Shown piece by piece: positions 11,389-22,412 of a stretch of DNA of 64,000 nucleotides. The position numbers and the translations under genes are program-made. Every line of letters starts with the position of its first letter. The first letter of the stretch is position 1. Source of the DNA: Tragulus kanchil (taxonomy: Eukaryota; Chordata; Mammalia; Artiodactyla; Tragulidae); contig JAIOJX010000032.1 of assembly GCA_022376925.1 (NCBI GenBank), positions 104,648,794 to 104,712,793 of the forward strand, written 5' to 3'. The notes beneath the pieces are model-generated. The model searched no databases, was not told the origin of the DNA, and saw only the letters and a program-made list of their open reading frames with translations.

Positions 11389-12234
11389 TTAGGTTTATAA
11401 GAAAATTGAAAAGTAATGTTTCCATTGTGATTCAGTGTTATTTAATATTGCTTAAATATGTCACTGAATATCATCTCCCATACTGCCTAAAGTTATCTCA
11501 AGCAGGCCCCAGTCTCAGGCATTCCTCTTACAAGTTTCTGTTGAAAGAATAAATTATTGGGCTTACAGTTATCATGGCATACTTAACACAGGCATCAGAT
11601 CTTGTTTCTTCCCCCTAGGCTCTGCTAGACTATAGTAAAAATACTTTTAAAAAGACATAAATCCATAAATAGGAACGGAAACAACAGCAACAAAGTTTTC
11701 AAAGCTGGAGAGCAGATGGTTGGGATAACTCAGCAGATTCTAGAGGCAAAGGTGGAAGTGGTAGTGGGGCGAGCACCAAGTACCTCTGGAACCACGACTG
11801 AAGGGACCGGCACCAAGCAAGAGGGCTCATGTGAGAGCTGTTTGAAACCCAGTTAGAGGCCTCGATTCTCTGAGGTGGTGCTTCTCCCTCATTCCAGCAG
11901 GAGTCCAGGGTCATCCTCAGGGAGAGCGGAGCCTCGGCTCTCTGGATGAGAGTTCAAATTGCAGATAAGTACCTTCCACTAAAAGCTTAAGAATGTGCTC
12001 CATATCTCTGTTCCCTACTCGGTTTCCCTGAGCACTGGGAACCAGGCCCTCCAGACAGGGTCCTGGAAGATTGTTCGTTGGGAACTCCAGTCAGACCAAG
12101 AAGAAAGACCTAAAGTTACTGAGTTGAATACTCACCCCCCCTAAAAAAGTCCATACAGACCACTTGTTGTGAAGCAAGTTGTCAGTAATCTCCAATCATG
12201 TACTCCAAGCTGTTATCAGTTGTTTCTAGTACTC

Positions 12235-12970
12235 AGAGCTTTAGGTCCAGCTTTTTAAGAGGTTTTCTTGGTCATGAGCTAGGGATCACTAGTTTTTAAG
12301 GAAAGTCTTCAATGCAGGTGATAGAGACCGAACGAAGTATGGAGGAAAAAGGTAGCTTGGAAGAAACTATAAAACAAAAACAAACCCCAGAATATAACAA
12401 AAACCACCCAAATCCTCAGAAATAAGACAGGGTATTGCATCCCCAAAACAAAAATAGGATGTTGAAATAAGAAGGACCACTTAGATGACATAAAGGAATT
12501 CTTGAAATTAAAAACATGATAGCAGAAATCACTTTAACTAGTCTTAAGTACTTTTTTGGTGCTATAGCCATAACTATGAAGAATAGACTTATGCTATTAC
12601 TTCTTGTCACTTTAGACATTATTTTTGGTGCAGTAAATTAACACAATTATACTCCTTCGTCTTCTCATCACCCTTTTCTTAATATAGTTATAGCATATAA
12701 AATTATAATATTTATCTTTGGCTTTTAAGGTATACTTAAATCTCTTTCTTATACTATCAAGTGTATAAATAAAGTCAATTTCACTCATGAGTTCTCTCTC
12801 CCCACCTGTTTTTGCTCATAGATGCTTTATCATCTAGAATTGAAAAGGAAGATACGCTAGCTTTGTAATAACCTCATTTATGTAAAGTATAATGTTTGGT
12901 CTGTTTTGGGCTGAGGTTTATAATAAAGGTGCTCTTATCATGCATTGTAAGCAGAGTAGGACATCTGGAT
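12235..12970. other. Unique AT-rich non-coding DNA, probably intronic
   Basis: No repeat or exon that I can support. Confidence 0.35.
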
Positions 12971-13074
12971 TTCACTTTCCAGCTTTGCATTTTCAGGACT
13001 GTAGACGTGTAACTGCTGTTTGGACAGCAGGGGTGGACTTTTCCCTGGTAATGGCTGAAGTGGCTGGACCTCTA

Positions 13075-13210
13075 CCACCCTGTTTTTCAGACCACGTTGA
13101 CTGTTGAGCCCCTTCACTGTTCACCTGAAACTATTACAAAATTGTTGATTGGCTATCCCCTAATACAAAATGTTTTTGGTGTTAAAAAAAATACAAAAAA
13201 TAAAATACTT
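13075..13210 (+). repeat. Ruminant LINE 3' tail fragment
   Basis: 'ctgaaactattacaaaattg', then 'ttggctatcccctaatacaaaat' and an A-rich tail, resemble the tail of ruminant L1 elements. The copy lies at about 14217-14350. Confidence 0.5.
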
Positions 13211-13340
13211 TATTAAACGTCTGTGTGTATCTCTGTATGTGTCTGTCTGTCTATATGAAATGAAATCTTTTTACTGTTTTGCACTGAGTTGGCTTTTTTG
13301 GTAGTCTGTAAGGTGTTTTCTTTTTTTTTTCTTGATGTAG

Positions 13341-13501
13341 GCAGTTGACAAGTACTTCAAGCTTCCTCATGCTTCCAGTAAACCACCTCGGATTTCAGGA
13401 AGCCTAGTGGACACTTCCTATAAAACGTTAAGATTTGCCTTTAGAGCATCACTAAAAACGGCCATCTATAGGATAACTACTACGTTTGGTGAACATCTGA
13501 A
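13341..13501 (+). CDS. Penultimate coding exon of an unrecognised gene (copy A)
   Basis: A 161-base exon with textbook borders: a pyrimidine tract and 'cttgatgtag' before it, 'gtaagt' after it. The frame opening at GCA is fully open. It encodes 53 codons starting [20 protein letters not shown] and going on through a basic stretch with [16 protein letters not shown], and two bases are left over (phase 2). Those bases join the exon at 16622 to make an Asn codon and keep the frame open to a stop. Clean splice sites, an open frame and a matching phase make this a real exon. I do not recognise the protein. The segment is basic and probably helical, with no signal peptide, membrane segment or catalytic motif visible. 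Upstream exons were not found and may lie to the left of the window. An identical copy lies at 14483-14643. Confidence 0.85.
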
Positions 13502-14216
13502 GTAAGTTTACCTGTTTTTGTTTCATCATAATTCACTTTCAGTTTCCCTGAGAAACAGGCATGAAAATTAAGGCTTGTAAATGCAAAGTGTTTTGGGGGA
13601 CCTTCATGATCCTTTAATAGCTTAAATTAATAGCTTAAATTGACTTAATACTTATATTTTAAAATTTGGGCAGTTGTAAAAGCTTTGGGTCCTTCTTTCA
13701 GATGGATAAAAAAGGAGGATAGAAAGTTATAAAAGCAGCAAATGTAATTATATATTGTTTTCTTAAATTCCTAAAATATCTTTAAAGGAGAAAAAAGGCA
13801 AAATGAACACTTCTTCAGAAAAACGTATTAAAAATAATTCTGTTGTTGCATCTTGGTTAGCAAACCAAGACTTGGGATGAGCAGAGTATTCCATAAATGA
13901 GCCCTTGGTGCTTTGTGAATCATGCTGGAAAAACAGCAACGGATCATAACACCTTCAAAAACAGAACCAGAAAGAAAACCACAAATGCCAAACCTGTGTA
14001 TATTTAGTTTCATTGATGTTTACTGCTTTCTTTTCATGAAGTAATCTGGCTAGGCAGTATAAGGGATACTAGTTATTAACTAAATTATGTTTATCATAAT
14101 TATAAATAAAAATTTTCACTTTCCAGCTTTGCATTTTCAGGACTGTAGGCGTGTAACTGCTGTTTGGACAGCAGGGGTGGACTTTCCTGGTAATGGCTGA
14201 AGTGGCTGGACCTCTA

Positions 14217-14350
14217 CCACCCTGTTTTTCAGACCACGTTGACTGTTGAGCCCCTTCACTGTTCACCTGAAACTATTACAAAATTGTTGATTGGCTATCC
14301 CCTAATACAAAATGTTTTTGGTGTTAAAAAAAATACAAAAAATAAAATAC
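14217..14350 (+). repeat. Ruminant LINE 3' tail fragment, D4 copy
   Basis: Duplicate of 13075-13210. Confidence 0.5.
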
Positions 14351-14482
14351 TTTATTAAACGTCTGTGTGTATCTCTGTATGTGTCTGTCTGTCTATATGA
14401 AATGAAATCTTTTTACTGTTTTGCACTGAGTTGGCTTTTTTGGTAGTCTGTAAGGTGTTTTCTTTTTTTTTTCTTGATGTAG

Positions 14483-14643
14483 GCAGTTGACAAGTACTTC
14501 AAGCTTCCTCATGCTTCCAGTAAACCACCTCGGATTTCAGGAAGCCTAGTGGACACTTCCTATAAAACGTTAAGATTTGCCTTTAGAGCATCACTAAAAA
14601 CGGCCATCTATAGGATAACTACTACGTTTGGTGAACATCTGAA
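14483..14643 (+). CDS. Second copy of the penultimate exon (in D4)
   Basis: Base-for-base repeat of 13341-13501 with the same acceptor and donor. The exon is 161 bases, not a multiple of three, so splicing both copies into one transcript shifts the frame. The second copy then meets a TAG about 22 codons in. A working gene could use only one copy. The simplest reading is that only one exists in the animal and the other comes from the assembly. If both are real, they could only be used as alternatives. Confidence 0.6.
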
Positions 14644-15251
14644 GTAAGTTTACCTGTTTTGTTTCATCATAATTCACTTTCAGTTTCCCTGAGAAACAGG
14701 CATGAAAATTAAGGCTTGTAAATGCAAAGTGTTTTGGGGGACCTTCATGATCCTTTAATAGCTTAAATTAATAGCTTAAATTGACTTAATACTTATATTT
14801 TAAAATTTGGGCAGTTGTAAAAGCTTTGGGTCCTTCTTTCAGATGGATAAAAAAGGAGGATAGAAAGTTATAAAAGCAGCAAATGTAATTATATATTGTT
14901 TTCTTAAATTCCTAAAATATCTTTAAAGGAGAAAAAAGGCAAAATGAACACTTCTTCAGAAAAACGTATTAAAAATAATTCTGTTGTTGCATCTTGGTTA
15001 GCAAACCAAGACTTGGGATGAGCAGAGTATTCCATAAATGAGCCCTTGGTGCTTTGTGAATCATGCTGGAAAAACAGCAACGGATCATAACACCTTCAAA
15101 AACAGAACCAGAAAGAAAACCACAAATGCCAAACCTGTGTATATTTAGTTTCATTGATGTTTACTGCTTTCTTTTCATGAAGTAATCTGGCTAGGCAGTA
15201 TAAGGGATACTAGTTATTAACTAAATTATGTTTATCATAATTATAAATAAA

Positions 15252-15538
15252 CTTTAAAAGATATGAGATTGCTCTGTTTTTTTTTTCTGTATGCAGTTAA
15301 CAGTTTAGAGCTTCCTCACACTACCTGCTTTTAGAACTGTAGTGTATTTCCTTTCACTTCCATAGGCAGATACTTAGAGCATACCACATACACAGATAAG
15401 GTAGCAACAGCAGCAAGTTTTATGGAGCCCTTTGGTTCTGTGTGGGAATACAAAAGGGCTGTAGGTCATCCTCTGTCCTTAAGAAGTTTGCTCATTTGTT
15501 TAAAAACAAACCAAAAAAACCAAAAATCTGTTGAGTGC
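15252..15538. other. Intronic DNA, no recognisable element
   Basis: Lies between the duplicated exon and the terminal exon. Nothing identifiable was seen. Confidence 0.5.
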
Positions 15539-15547
15539 TTTCTAGAT

Positions 15548-15736
15548 CTGCACTCTCTAATATGATAGCAATGTATTGCTATTTAAATTTAGTTAAATAA
15601 AATTGAAAATCCAGTGTGTCAGTTAGACTGGCCACACTTCAAGTCCTCAGTACGCAGGCGGCCAGTGGCTACTGGATCGGACAGCTTGGGTATCACACAT
15701 TTCCATCATTGCAGAAAGTTCTGCTGGACAGTGCAG
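15548..15736. mobile_element. Old hAT-type DNA transposon relic
   Basis: The ends form imperfect inverted repeats ('ctgcactctcta' at the left; 'ggacagtgcag' at the right reads ctgcactgtcc on the other strand). They are flanked by near-identical 8-base target copies, 'ttctagat' (15540-15547) and 'ttctagac' (15737-15744). An 8-base duplication is the hAT signature. The interior has 'gtgtgtcagttagactggccac' as in a common mammalian non-autonomous element whose name I will not guess. Confidence 0.6.
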
Positions 15737-15779
15737 TTCTAGACAGTACACTTGGCACTTTTTGCTTACTCTTCTCAAA

Positions 15780-15905
15780 GAGCCTGTGAGGGGTAGAGAT
15801 CATAATTATACAGATACGGAAACTCAAGGAGCTTCATTAAGACCTTGCCTAGGAGCACCCTCTAGTCATTGTTAGAACAGAAACCTGAAATCAGGTGTTT
15901 CTTGC
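15780..15905 (-). repeat. MIR SINE, antisense
   Basis: 'atacagatacggaaactcaagg' followed by 'ccttgcctaggagcac' and 'cagaaacctgaaatcagg' follows the antisense MIR pattern (gaaactgaggctcag, acttgcccaaggtcac). Confidence 0.5.
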
Positions 15906-16621
15906 TCTTAAAATTCCATCCCCTCTCTTGCTGTAGACAGCCCTAGTAATTATCAACAACTAGGAAAACTGCAGTCTTTCATTGTATTCCGTTTCTGCCC
16001 AAAAGTTTAAAAGGAGACTTTAGACTAGTTTCCATATATGTTTGCCCCGCTTTTGTTGAGGTGATGTGTTTTCATCAGGGTGAGAGTGGGGAGAGAACTT
16101 CATTTTCCCATCCAAGACATAAATTATGTTCAAAGGGAAAAGTAAATCTAAACCACCAAGCTGTTACCTTTGAAAACAATTAGTGGAGTCTATTGTATTT
16201 TATCCAAACATCTTAGTTTAAAGGATTTTATATTAAAGGCAATTCACATACTCCACAACTCAAAGATAATGTTGGAATCTGGTTTAAATAAAATAATAAA
16301 ATCCAGAAAAGTCTACTGCAATGCCTGGAACTCTGCACAGCAGGTTCCACAGCAGAGCAGGTTACAGCCGATGCCTTCACTTGTCAGTCTTAATTTTCTT
16401 GGGGCTTTTAGAAGGCAAAAGCATGCCATTGCTGAATTCAAACCCTCCTCCTCATTAGATTAAGGAGGGTTTTCATCCAGCTTTTTTTCAAAGGTACTGA
16501 ATAAGTGAAGATTTCTATTCATTTTTAATTGTTTTGAAAAATATTGACTCTGTGCTCTGTGGTTCACTTAATATGCTTAATGTAAAATAAAGCTTATGCT
16601 TTGAATTTATGTTTCATTTAG
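15906..16621. other. Intron upstream of the terminal exon
   Basis: No further repeat is clear. The right edge is the acceptor 'tttatgtttcatttag' ending at 16621. Confidence 0.6.
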
Positions 16622-16685
16622 TGCTGTGCAAGCATCTGCAGAACATCAGAAAAGACTTCAACAGTTCTTGGAGTTCAAAGAATAG
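16622..16685 (+). CDS. Terminal coding exon with stop codon
   Basis: After a good acceptor, the exon takes one base to finish the split Asn codon. It then encodes AVQASAEHQKRLQQFLEFKE followed by TAG at 16683-16685. The ending is polar, charged and likely alpha-helical. Together with 13341-13501 it gives the last 74 residues of a protein I do not recognise. Phase agreement across about 3 kb of intron is the main support. Confidence 0.85.
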
Positions 16686-16910
16686 TTAAGTAATATAAAC
16701 TGTGTTCATTACACTGCTGATACAGCTACAGATGGGACAGTAAATGTTCAGCATTCTTGGATCAGAAGAAAATGGACTAATTAGATGCTTCCTTTGTCGT
16801 GGTGGTTGCTTTGAAAACTATACTTTAATGGGAGAAATCATGGAAAGAAACTCTCAACAGAATAACTGAAAACTGCCTTTTCTGTACCGATGGCTTTTTG
16901 TGTGTGTGGC

Positions 16911-16916
16911 GTAATA
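16911..16916 (+). terminator. Proximal polyadenylation signal AATAAA
   Basis: Canonical hexamer within 'gtggcgtaataaaatcttt', about 225 bases after the stop codon and followed by a T-rich stretch. Confidence 0.5.
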
Positions 16917-17418
16917 AAATCTTTATTCGGTTTTACAGAAGCCTCTATGGCAGTCGAAATGTTTGTAGCTTATAATAGCTTAATAATAATAACTAGAACA
17001 TTTTTAGAATGTACTTTTGAGAGGAGTAGAAGCAGTTCAGAAGGTAAAACAGGTCGATTTGATCTAGTCTTCCTTCCTAATCGTCTGAGAGTTTTACTCT
17101 CTGTAAACTCAAAATACATAAACTTTTTTGGAGTAGTTTCTGGTTACTAAAGGATAAGAAGGGCAACAGTGGAGAAAAAGTCACAGCAAATACTGTCTAA
17201 AGGACATATTTTGTTAATCTATTAGGTTGTGTTTTTGTTTTTGGAGACAAATTAAATTTGCATGATTGTCCAAAAAAAAGTCTCAGTTTACAGATGCTAA
17301 CTCTACGTAAAGGAATGTGGAAAAATTCAGTTCTTAAGTTACAAGATTAAACACTCACATTTGGCTTTTGAGAGATAATTGACCAACATCTATGAATTTA
17401 TGTTGCATCATGCTAGTC

Positions 17419-19715
17419 AATAGTAAGTGTATGGGTATTTTCTCAGCTAGTTTTTGCTTTCTTTTTCTGGAACAAAACATTAAGCGATTGTTAGGTTTTT
17501 CAAGTGAGAGAAAAGGGTTTGTAAGAAAAACAGAGAACTTTCCTTTTTATTTTTTTTTCTACCTGCTCCCATCTTCATTAAATCAAATTATTTTGTAAAG
17601 CTAATTGGCCTCACAGGGGAGCGACCTTTGCTTTGTTAACTGACTGGTTAAAATATATTAGGAGAATCTTTACAGCCAGAAACAACTTAGTCATCAGGTA
17701 GCAAGTGAAACCAAAATGTCAAAAGGATTAGTGTGCTTAGGAGTGTGCTGTATGTCCTGAAAGTGAATAGGTAATTTTATACTTTATTAGATCAACTTTA
17801 GAAATGGAAGACTGGAAATCCTGTTGGAACGTATTCACTGGACTGGCTTTGGACTGAAATACTTCCTTACAGTCCTTTTCTCAGTGTCTTTTCCGTCTAG
17901 TTTCCCCAGCTTTTTTCTTTAAAATCAGCACAGTGCTGGATGTGAATCTTTAATGTGGTGTATAAATGTCTACCATTTATCTGATTGATGTACTATATCT
18001 TGATTTATTTCTTGCCCCTTCAACCAGCACATGCCAAATTATAAATGAATCCTGCTGGCCTTTAAAGTGTCTTTATGAGACAGTTTCCCAGTTGTCAAGT
18101 GTTTGGAGTATTTAGGCTGTTGTGGTTTTTTTTTTGGCGTCTGAAGTGGCGTTGATTTGTTTTTTCAATGTAAAAGTGCAAAAGTTGAATTTTGAATGTA
18201 GAAGTTACTTACAGATGACCAGAAAATTGTGACTAGGTTGACCGAGAACCGTTGAGTTTCATATTTTAAAGTCATTGAGCTTTTTATATTCCATTCTCTG
18301 TGCTACCCCTGGTTGAGGCATTTTAAGAGAAAAGAACTTTTAACATTATGCTTCCATAAAGAAGAATTTAAGCTCTGGCTTATTCTGATTAAATGTCTGG
18401 CTTTAAGGGTTTTTTTTGTGTCATATCCCATATGATCCCAGTTTTTTTCATAAGATAATATGTTCTGTACACAATACAGTTCACACAGTGTCTGCCTCCC
18501 CAAATCTGGATTGTATTTAGTAGATAAGGAAATCAGTTCCTTTTCCTTATTGTGTTGATTGCTATGCTATTCAAATAGTAAGTGTATGGGTATTTTCTCA
18601 GCTAGTTTTTGCTTTCTTTTTCTGGAACAAAACATTAAGCGATTGTTAGGTTTTTCAAGTGAGAGAAAAGGGTTTGTAAGAAAAACAGAGAACTTTCCTT
18701 TTTATTTTTTTTTCTACCTGCTCCCATCTTCATTAAATCAAATTATTTTGTAAAGCTAATTGGCCTCACAGGGGAGCGACCTTTGCTTTGTTAACTGACT
18801 GGTTAAAATATATTAGGAGAATCTTTACAGCCAGAAACAACTTAGTCATCAGGTAGCAAGTGAAACCAAAATGTCAAAAGGATTAGTGTGCTTAGGAGTG
18901 TGCTGTATGTCCTGAAAGTGAATAGGTAATTTTATACTTTATTAGATCAACTTTAGAAATGGAAGACTGGAAATCCTGTTGGAACGTATTCACTGGACTG
19001 GCTTTGGACTGAAATACTTCCTTACAGTCCTTTTCTCAGTGTCTTTTCCGTCTAGTTTCCCCAGCTTTTTTCTTTAAAATCAGCACAGTGCTGGATGTGA
19101 ATCTTTAATGTGGTGTATAAATGTCTACCATTTATCTGATTGATGTACTATATCTTGATTTATTTCTTGCCCCTTCAACCAGCACATGCCAAATTATAAA
19201 TGAATCCTGCTGGCCTTTAAAGTGTCTTTATGAGACAGTTTCCCAGTTGTCAAGTGTTTGGAGTATTTAGGCTGTTGTGGTTTTTTTTTTGGCGTCTGAA
19301 GTGGCGTTGATTTGTTTTTTCAATGTAAAAGTGCAAAAGTTGAATTTTGAATGTAGAAGTTACTTACAGATGACCAGAAAATTGTGACTAGGTTGACCGA
19401 GAACCGTTGAGTTTCATATTTTAAAGTCATTGAGCTTTTTATATTCCATTCTCTGTGCTACCCCTGGTTGAGGCATTTTAAGAGAAAAGAACTTTTAACA
19501 TTATGCTTCCATAAAGAAGAATTTAAGCTCTGGCTTATTCTGATTAAATGTCTGGCTTTAAGGGTTTTTTTTGTGTCATATCCCATATGATCCCAGTTTT
19601 TTTCATAAGATAATATGTTCTGTACACAATACAGTTCACACAGTGTCTGCCTCCCCAAATCTGGATTGTATTTAGTAGATAAGGAAATCAGTTCCTTTTC
19701 CTTATTGTGTTGATT
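17419..19715 (+). repeat. Tandem duplication D5 (17419-18560 / 18574-19715)
   Basis: Direct copies at a constant offset of 1155 with no difference noticed. They are separated by a 13-base linker, 'gctatgctattca', that resembles a damaged copy of 'gcatcatgctagtca' just left of copy A. The paired open frames (17392 / 18559 plus, 18303 / 19458 minus) are by-products. Confidence 0.93.
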
Positions 19716-20009
19716 GGGGTAAGGTATGGCTCAGTCACCTGTTATGAAAGAGAGTGCCTTCGTCTTGTCTGCAGGGAGGAGGATCTTAGGAGGCCAACAG
19801 GAGGAGAGAAGCATTTCCTTTGATGAAGTCACATCCTGCCTGCGAACCCACTGATACTGTTGACCTTGGCCTGAAATTAGAGGGTGTTCTTTAAAAGCTT
19901 TTCTCTGACGTCAGTACAAAACGTGATTGTGTCAGCTTTTGTTATGTCTTCTTGACCCTTATGGAAGGTATAAATCCACATAACTTCTTTCCTAGGGAAC
20001 TGGGAAACT

Positions 20010-20044
20010 GTCCTAGAATAAAACAAAAACAAAAACAAAAAAAC
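20010..20044 (+). repeat. (CAAAAA)n simple repeat
   Basis: Short run of A-rich hexamers. No function is inferred. Confidence 0.7.
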
Positions 20045-20183
20045 TTACATAGAGTGCACATGGATAAGCAATGATTTCTTACTTTGCTGGATTTATTCCT
20101 TGGTTATTGTTGTGTGTGTCTTCCTATAAATATGATAATCTGTTTATATCCTTTTGTATAATCACTGATACTGAATTGGGTAG

Positions 20184-20190
20184 CAAAATA
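20184..20190 (+). terminator. Distal polyadenylation signal
   Basis: AATAAA in 'gcaaaataaattgacag', followed by T-rich and TG-rich DNA within about 100 bases, as expected downstream of a cleavage site. Confidence 0.45.
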
Positions 20191-20255
20191 AATTGACAGT
20201 TTTTTAAAATGGGACTGTTACTTGACATATGTGTATCTGTGAGGTCAGTTATTTA

Positions 20256-20292
20256 ATTTCTGGTGTGTATGTGTATGTGTGTGTGTGTGTTT
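20256..20292. repeat. (TG)n microsatellite
   Basis: Imperfect TG repeat ('gtgtatgtgtatgtgtgtgt'). Confidence 0.75.
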
Positions 20293-20409
20293 CCTTAGCC
20301 AGTTGAATCAGTCTCAGAATTGTTGCTTATAATACCTGAAATATTTCTTGAGAAATCTGTTTTTTCCCCCAAACTAAACAAAGGATGCAGATGCTGAAAG
20401 CCATTTCTT

Positions 20410-20699
20410 TCTTTCTTTCTTTCTTTTTTTTTTTTTAACTTTTGGCCTCTTTTATTGGTCTTTCATTTATTTATTTTCATCTATCTTTGTTCTTTGGCCC
20501 GTGTGGGCCTCTCATCACAGTGGCCTCTCCTGTAGCAGAGCACTGGCTCCAGGCACATGTGCTCCATAGTGCTGGCTCACAATTGGACACACTGGTGCAG
20601 CCGCTTCTCGACATGTGGGATCTTCCCAGGCCAGGAATTGAACCGGTGCCCCTTGCACTGCAAGGCAGACTCTTTACCCACTGGACCACCAGGGAAGCC
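20410..20699 (-). repeat. CHR-type SINE (long form), antisense, with (CTTT)n edge
   Basis: Starts with a CTTT run and poly-T, then 'ggtctttcatttatttattt', 'gttctttggcccgtgtggg' and 'tgcactgcaaggcagactc', ending 'ccaccagggaagcc'. A 16-base target duplication, 'ctgaaagccatttctt', flanks it (20394-20409 and 20700-20715). Confidence 0.93.
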
Positions 20700-21334
20700 C
20701 TGAAAGCCATTTCTTAACGTAAGTTTCTTTTATTGACAGAATATTGTTTCTAAACAGATCAGATACCCCAACGCTAAAAGTTATGCTGTCAGCCTTACTT
20801 AAATTAGCCGGAACTTCACCTCAGGATAGCTGAGGTACTATACTAAGGCCCTCAACTTTCCCCGTTTGCTGTCCTATTTCATAGTTATTGTTACTTAAAA
20901 ACAAATAACTTAAAACAAAGATGACTTTAATTCATCAATTAATAATTCAGCTTAAAAAACTGCTGACCACCATTCTAAAATGAGAAAAATCATTGTTTTG
21001 ATGGGGAAGAAGAAAGATAGCACATTACTCCCTTAGAGTTCTCTGCAATATCCCTAGCAGCTTTGGGCTAGTGAGGTTAGCTAATTATCCAAAAATACAG
21101 ATGGCCTCTTATGGCCCAGCTACTAGAAATAAATTGACATGTGAACAAGACAGTCCTTGCCCTCCAGGGGTTCTAATTGAATGCAGTGGCATTTGACACC
21201 TGGAATCAGAAGCATCAGACTCTGAGGAGTGCTGGATGAGGTGCAAAGTCTGGGCTCTACCCAGCACAGGTTCCACTTCAGGAGGTCTGGACCGGTTCCC
21301 AAGAGATGTAGTTTGTAGCCAATTCCAAGCATTG

Positions 21335-22110
21335 GTCTCAGAATCACTTTGTGAGAAGGGCTTATCTTAGATCAGGAGTTACCAAATTTAGCATCCGTCA
21401 GAACCACATGGAAAGCTTGTTAAAATACAGCTTACTGGGCCCCCTCTCCAGAGTTTCAGGTTCAGTAAGTCTGAGGTGGTGGCTGTTCGGCCGCTAAGTC
21501 ATGTCCAACTCTGCAACCCCATGCACTGCAGCCACACCAGACATCCTTGTCCTTCACTGTCTCCCCGAGTTTGCCCAAAAGCATGTCCATTGACTCAGTG
21601 ATGTTATCTAATCATCTCATCTCAGCCGTCCTCTTCTCCCTCAATCTTTCCCAGCATCAGGGTCTTTTTCAACAAGCCTACAGTTTGCATCAGGTGGCCA
21701 AAGTATTGGAGCTTCAGCATCAGTCCTTCCAATGAATATTCAGGGTTGATTTCCTTTATGATTAATTGGTTTGATCTCCTTGCAGTCCAAGGGACCCTTG
21801 AAAGTTTTCTCCAGCACCACAGTTTGAAAGCATCAATTCTTTGGTGCTCAGCCTTCATGGTCCAGCTCTCATATCTGCATATGACTACTAGGAAAACCGT
21901 ATCTTTGACTGTATGTACCTTTGTTGGCAAAGTGATGTCTCCAGTTTTCATTACTCTCTATGTTTGTCATAACTTTTCTTCCAAAGAGCAAGCATCTGTA
22001 AAGTCTGAGGTGGAGCCCAAGACGCTGTGGATGTGTCCAGACACTGCAGATGTATGCTCATCAGGAGACCACATTTTGAAAACCATCGCCCTAGAGGGTT
22101 TTCTCATATT
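21335..22110 (+). mobile_element. MER5A-like hAT relic split by a BovB insertion
   Basis: Left part: 'aggagttaccaaatttagca', 'agaaccacatggaaagcttg', 'actgggccccctctccagag'. Right part: 'ggagcccaagacgctgtgg' and 'gaccacattttgaaaaccatc'. These match the MER5A order. The halves are separated by 521 bases of BovB. The copy lies at 22413-23188. Confidence 0.7.
21480..22000 (-). mobile_element. BovB (RTE) LINE 3' end, antisense
   Basis: The minus strand of 21622-21951 encodes a decayed BovB polymerase C-terminus with landmarks ESWTMKAEHQRIDAF, WCWRKL and VPWTARRSNQ. It is flanked by a perfect 13-base target duplication, 'aagtctgaggtgg' (21467-21479 and 22001-22013). It is 5'-truncated and has lost coding function. 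Confidence 0.95.
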
Positions 22111-22412
22111 GATACTCTCTCAGAGGAGTGTCTGAACATATGAACTATGCTTTGCTGTAAAGTGGAGCTCTTACATCTGATTCATTTGTTGGAAAGCTTG
22201 AAGAATATGGTTAGGTCCCATAGGTAATGCAACCTTGCCCTCCAGGGGTTCTAATTGAATGCAGTGGCATTTGACACCTGGAATCAGAAGCATCAGACTC
22301 TGAGGAGTGCTGGATGAGGTGCAAAGTCTGGGCTCTACCCAGCACAGGTTCCACTTCAGGAGGTCTGGACCGGTTCCCAAGAGATGTAGTTTGTAGCCAA
22401 TTCCAAGCATTG

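Larger units (their letters stand above)
9998..12234 (+). repeat. Tandem duplication D3 (9998-11081 / 11152-12234)
   Basis: Direct copies at an offset of 1154, falling to 1153 after one base is lost in an A-run ('ttgaaaaagtaa' against 'ttgaaaagtaa'). The junction 11082-11151 is degraded. It contains 'catgtgcattgactccaagtcc', a collapsed version of 9961-9999 in which the middle is missing, and scrambled repeats of 'aagaggt..gtct' not seen in the intact right flank. Confidence 0.9.
12971..15251 (+). repeat. Tandem duplication D4 (12971-14110 / 14115-15251), contains a coding exon
   Basis: Direct copies whose offset drifts from 1144 to 1141 through single-base indels in homopolymers ('cttttccctgg' against 'ctttcctgg', 'gtttttgtttc' against 'gttttgtttc'). 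There is also one A/G difference near 13007. The copies abut with a few bases between. The exon at 13341-13501 and its splice sites are duplicated exactly. Confidence 0.92.
16686..20215 (+). other. Putative 3' UTR of the 13-16.7 kb gene
   Basis: After the stop there is no intron signal that would force another exon, and composition is that of mammalian 3' UTR. A proximal polyadenylation signal, AATAAA, lies at 16911-16916. A second, in 'gcaaaataaattgacag', lies near 20186 and would end a UTR of about 3.5 kb. Duplication D5 lies inside it, so the true UTR is probably about 1.15 kb shorter. Which signal is used cannot be told from sequence. Confidence 0.5.

Noticed and set aside
21622..21951. 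109-codon minus-strand frame as a gene
   Set aside because: It is the decayed end of a BovB LINE polymerase, not a host gene. The same applies to 22700-23029 and, shorter, 10006-10191 and 11160-11345.
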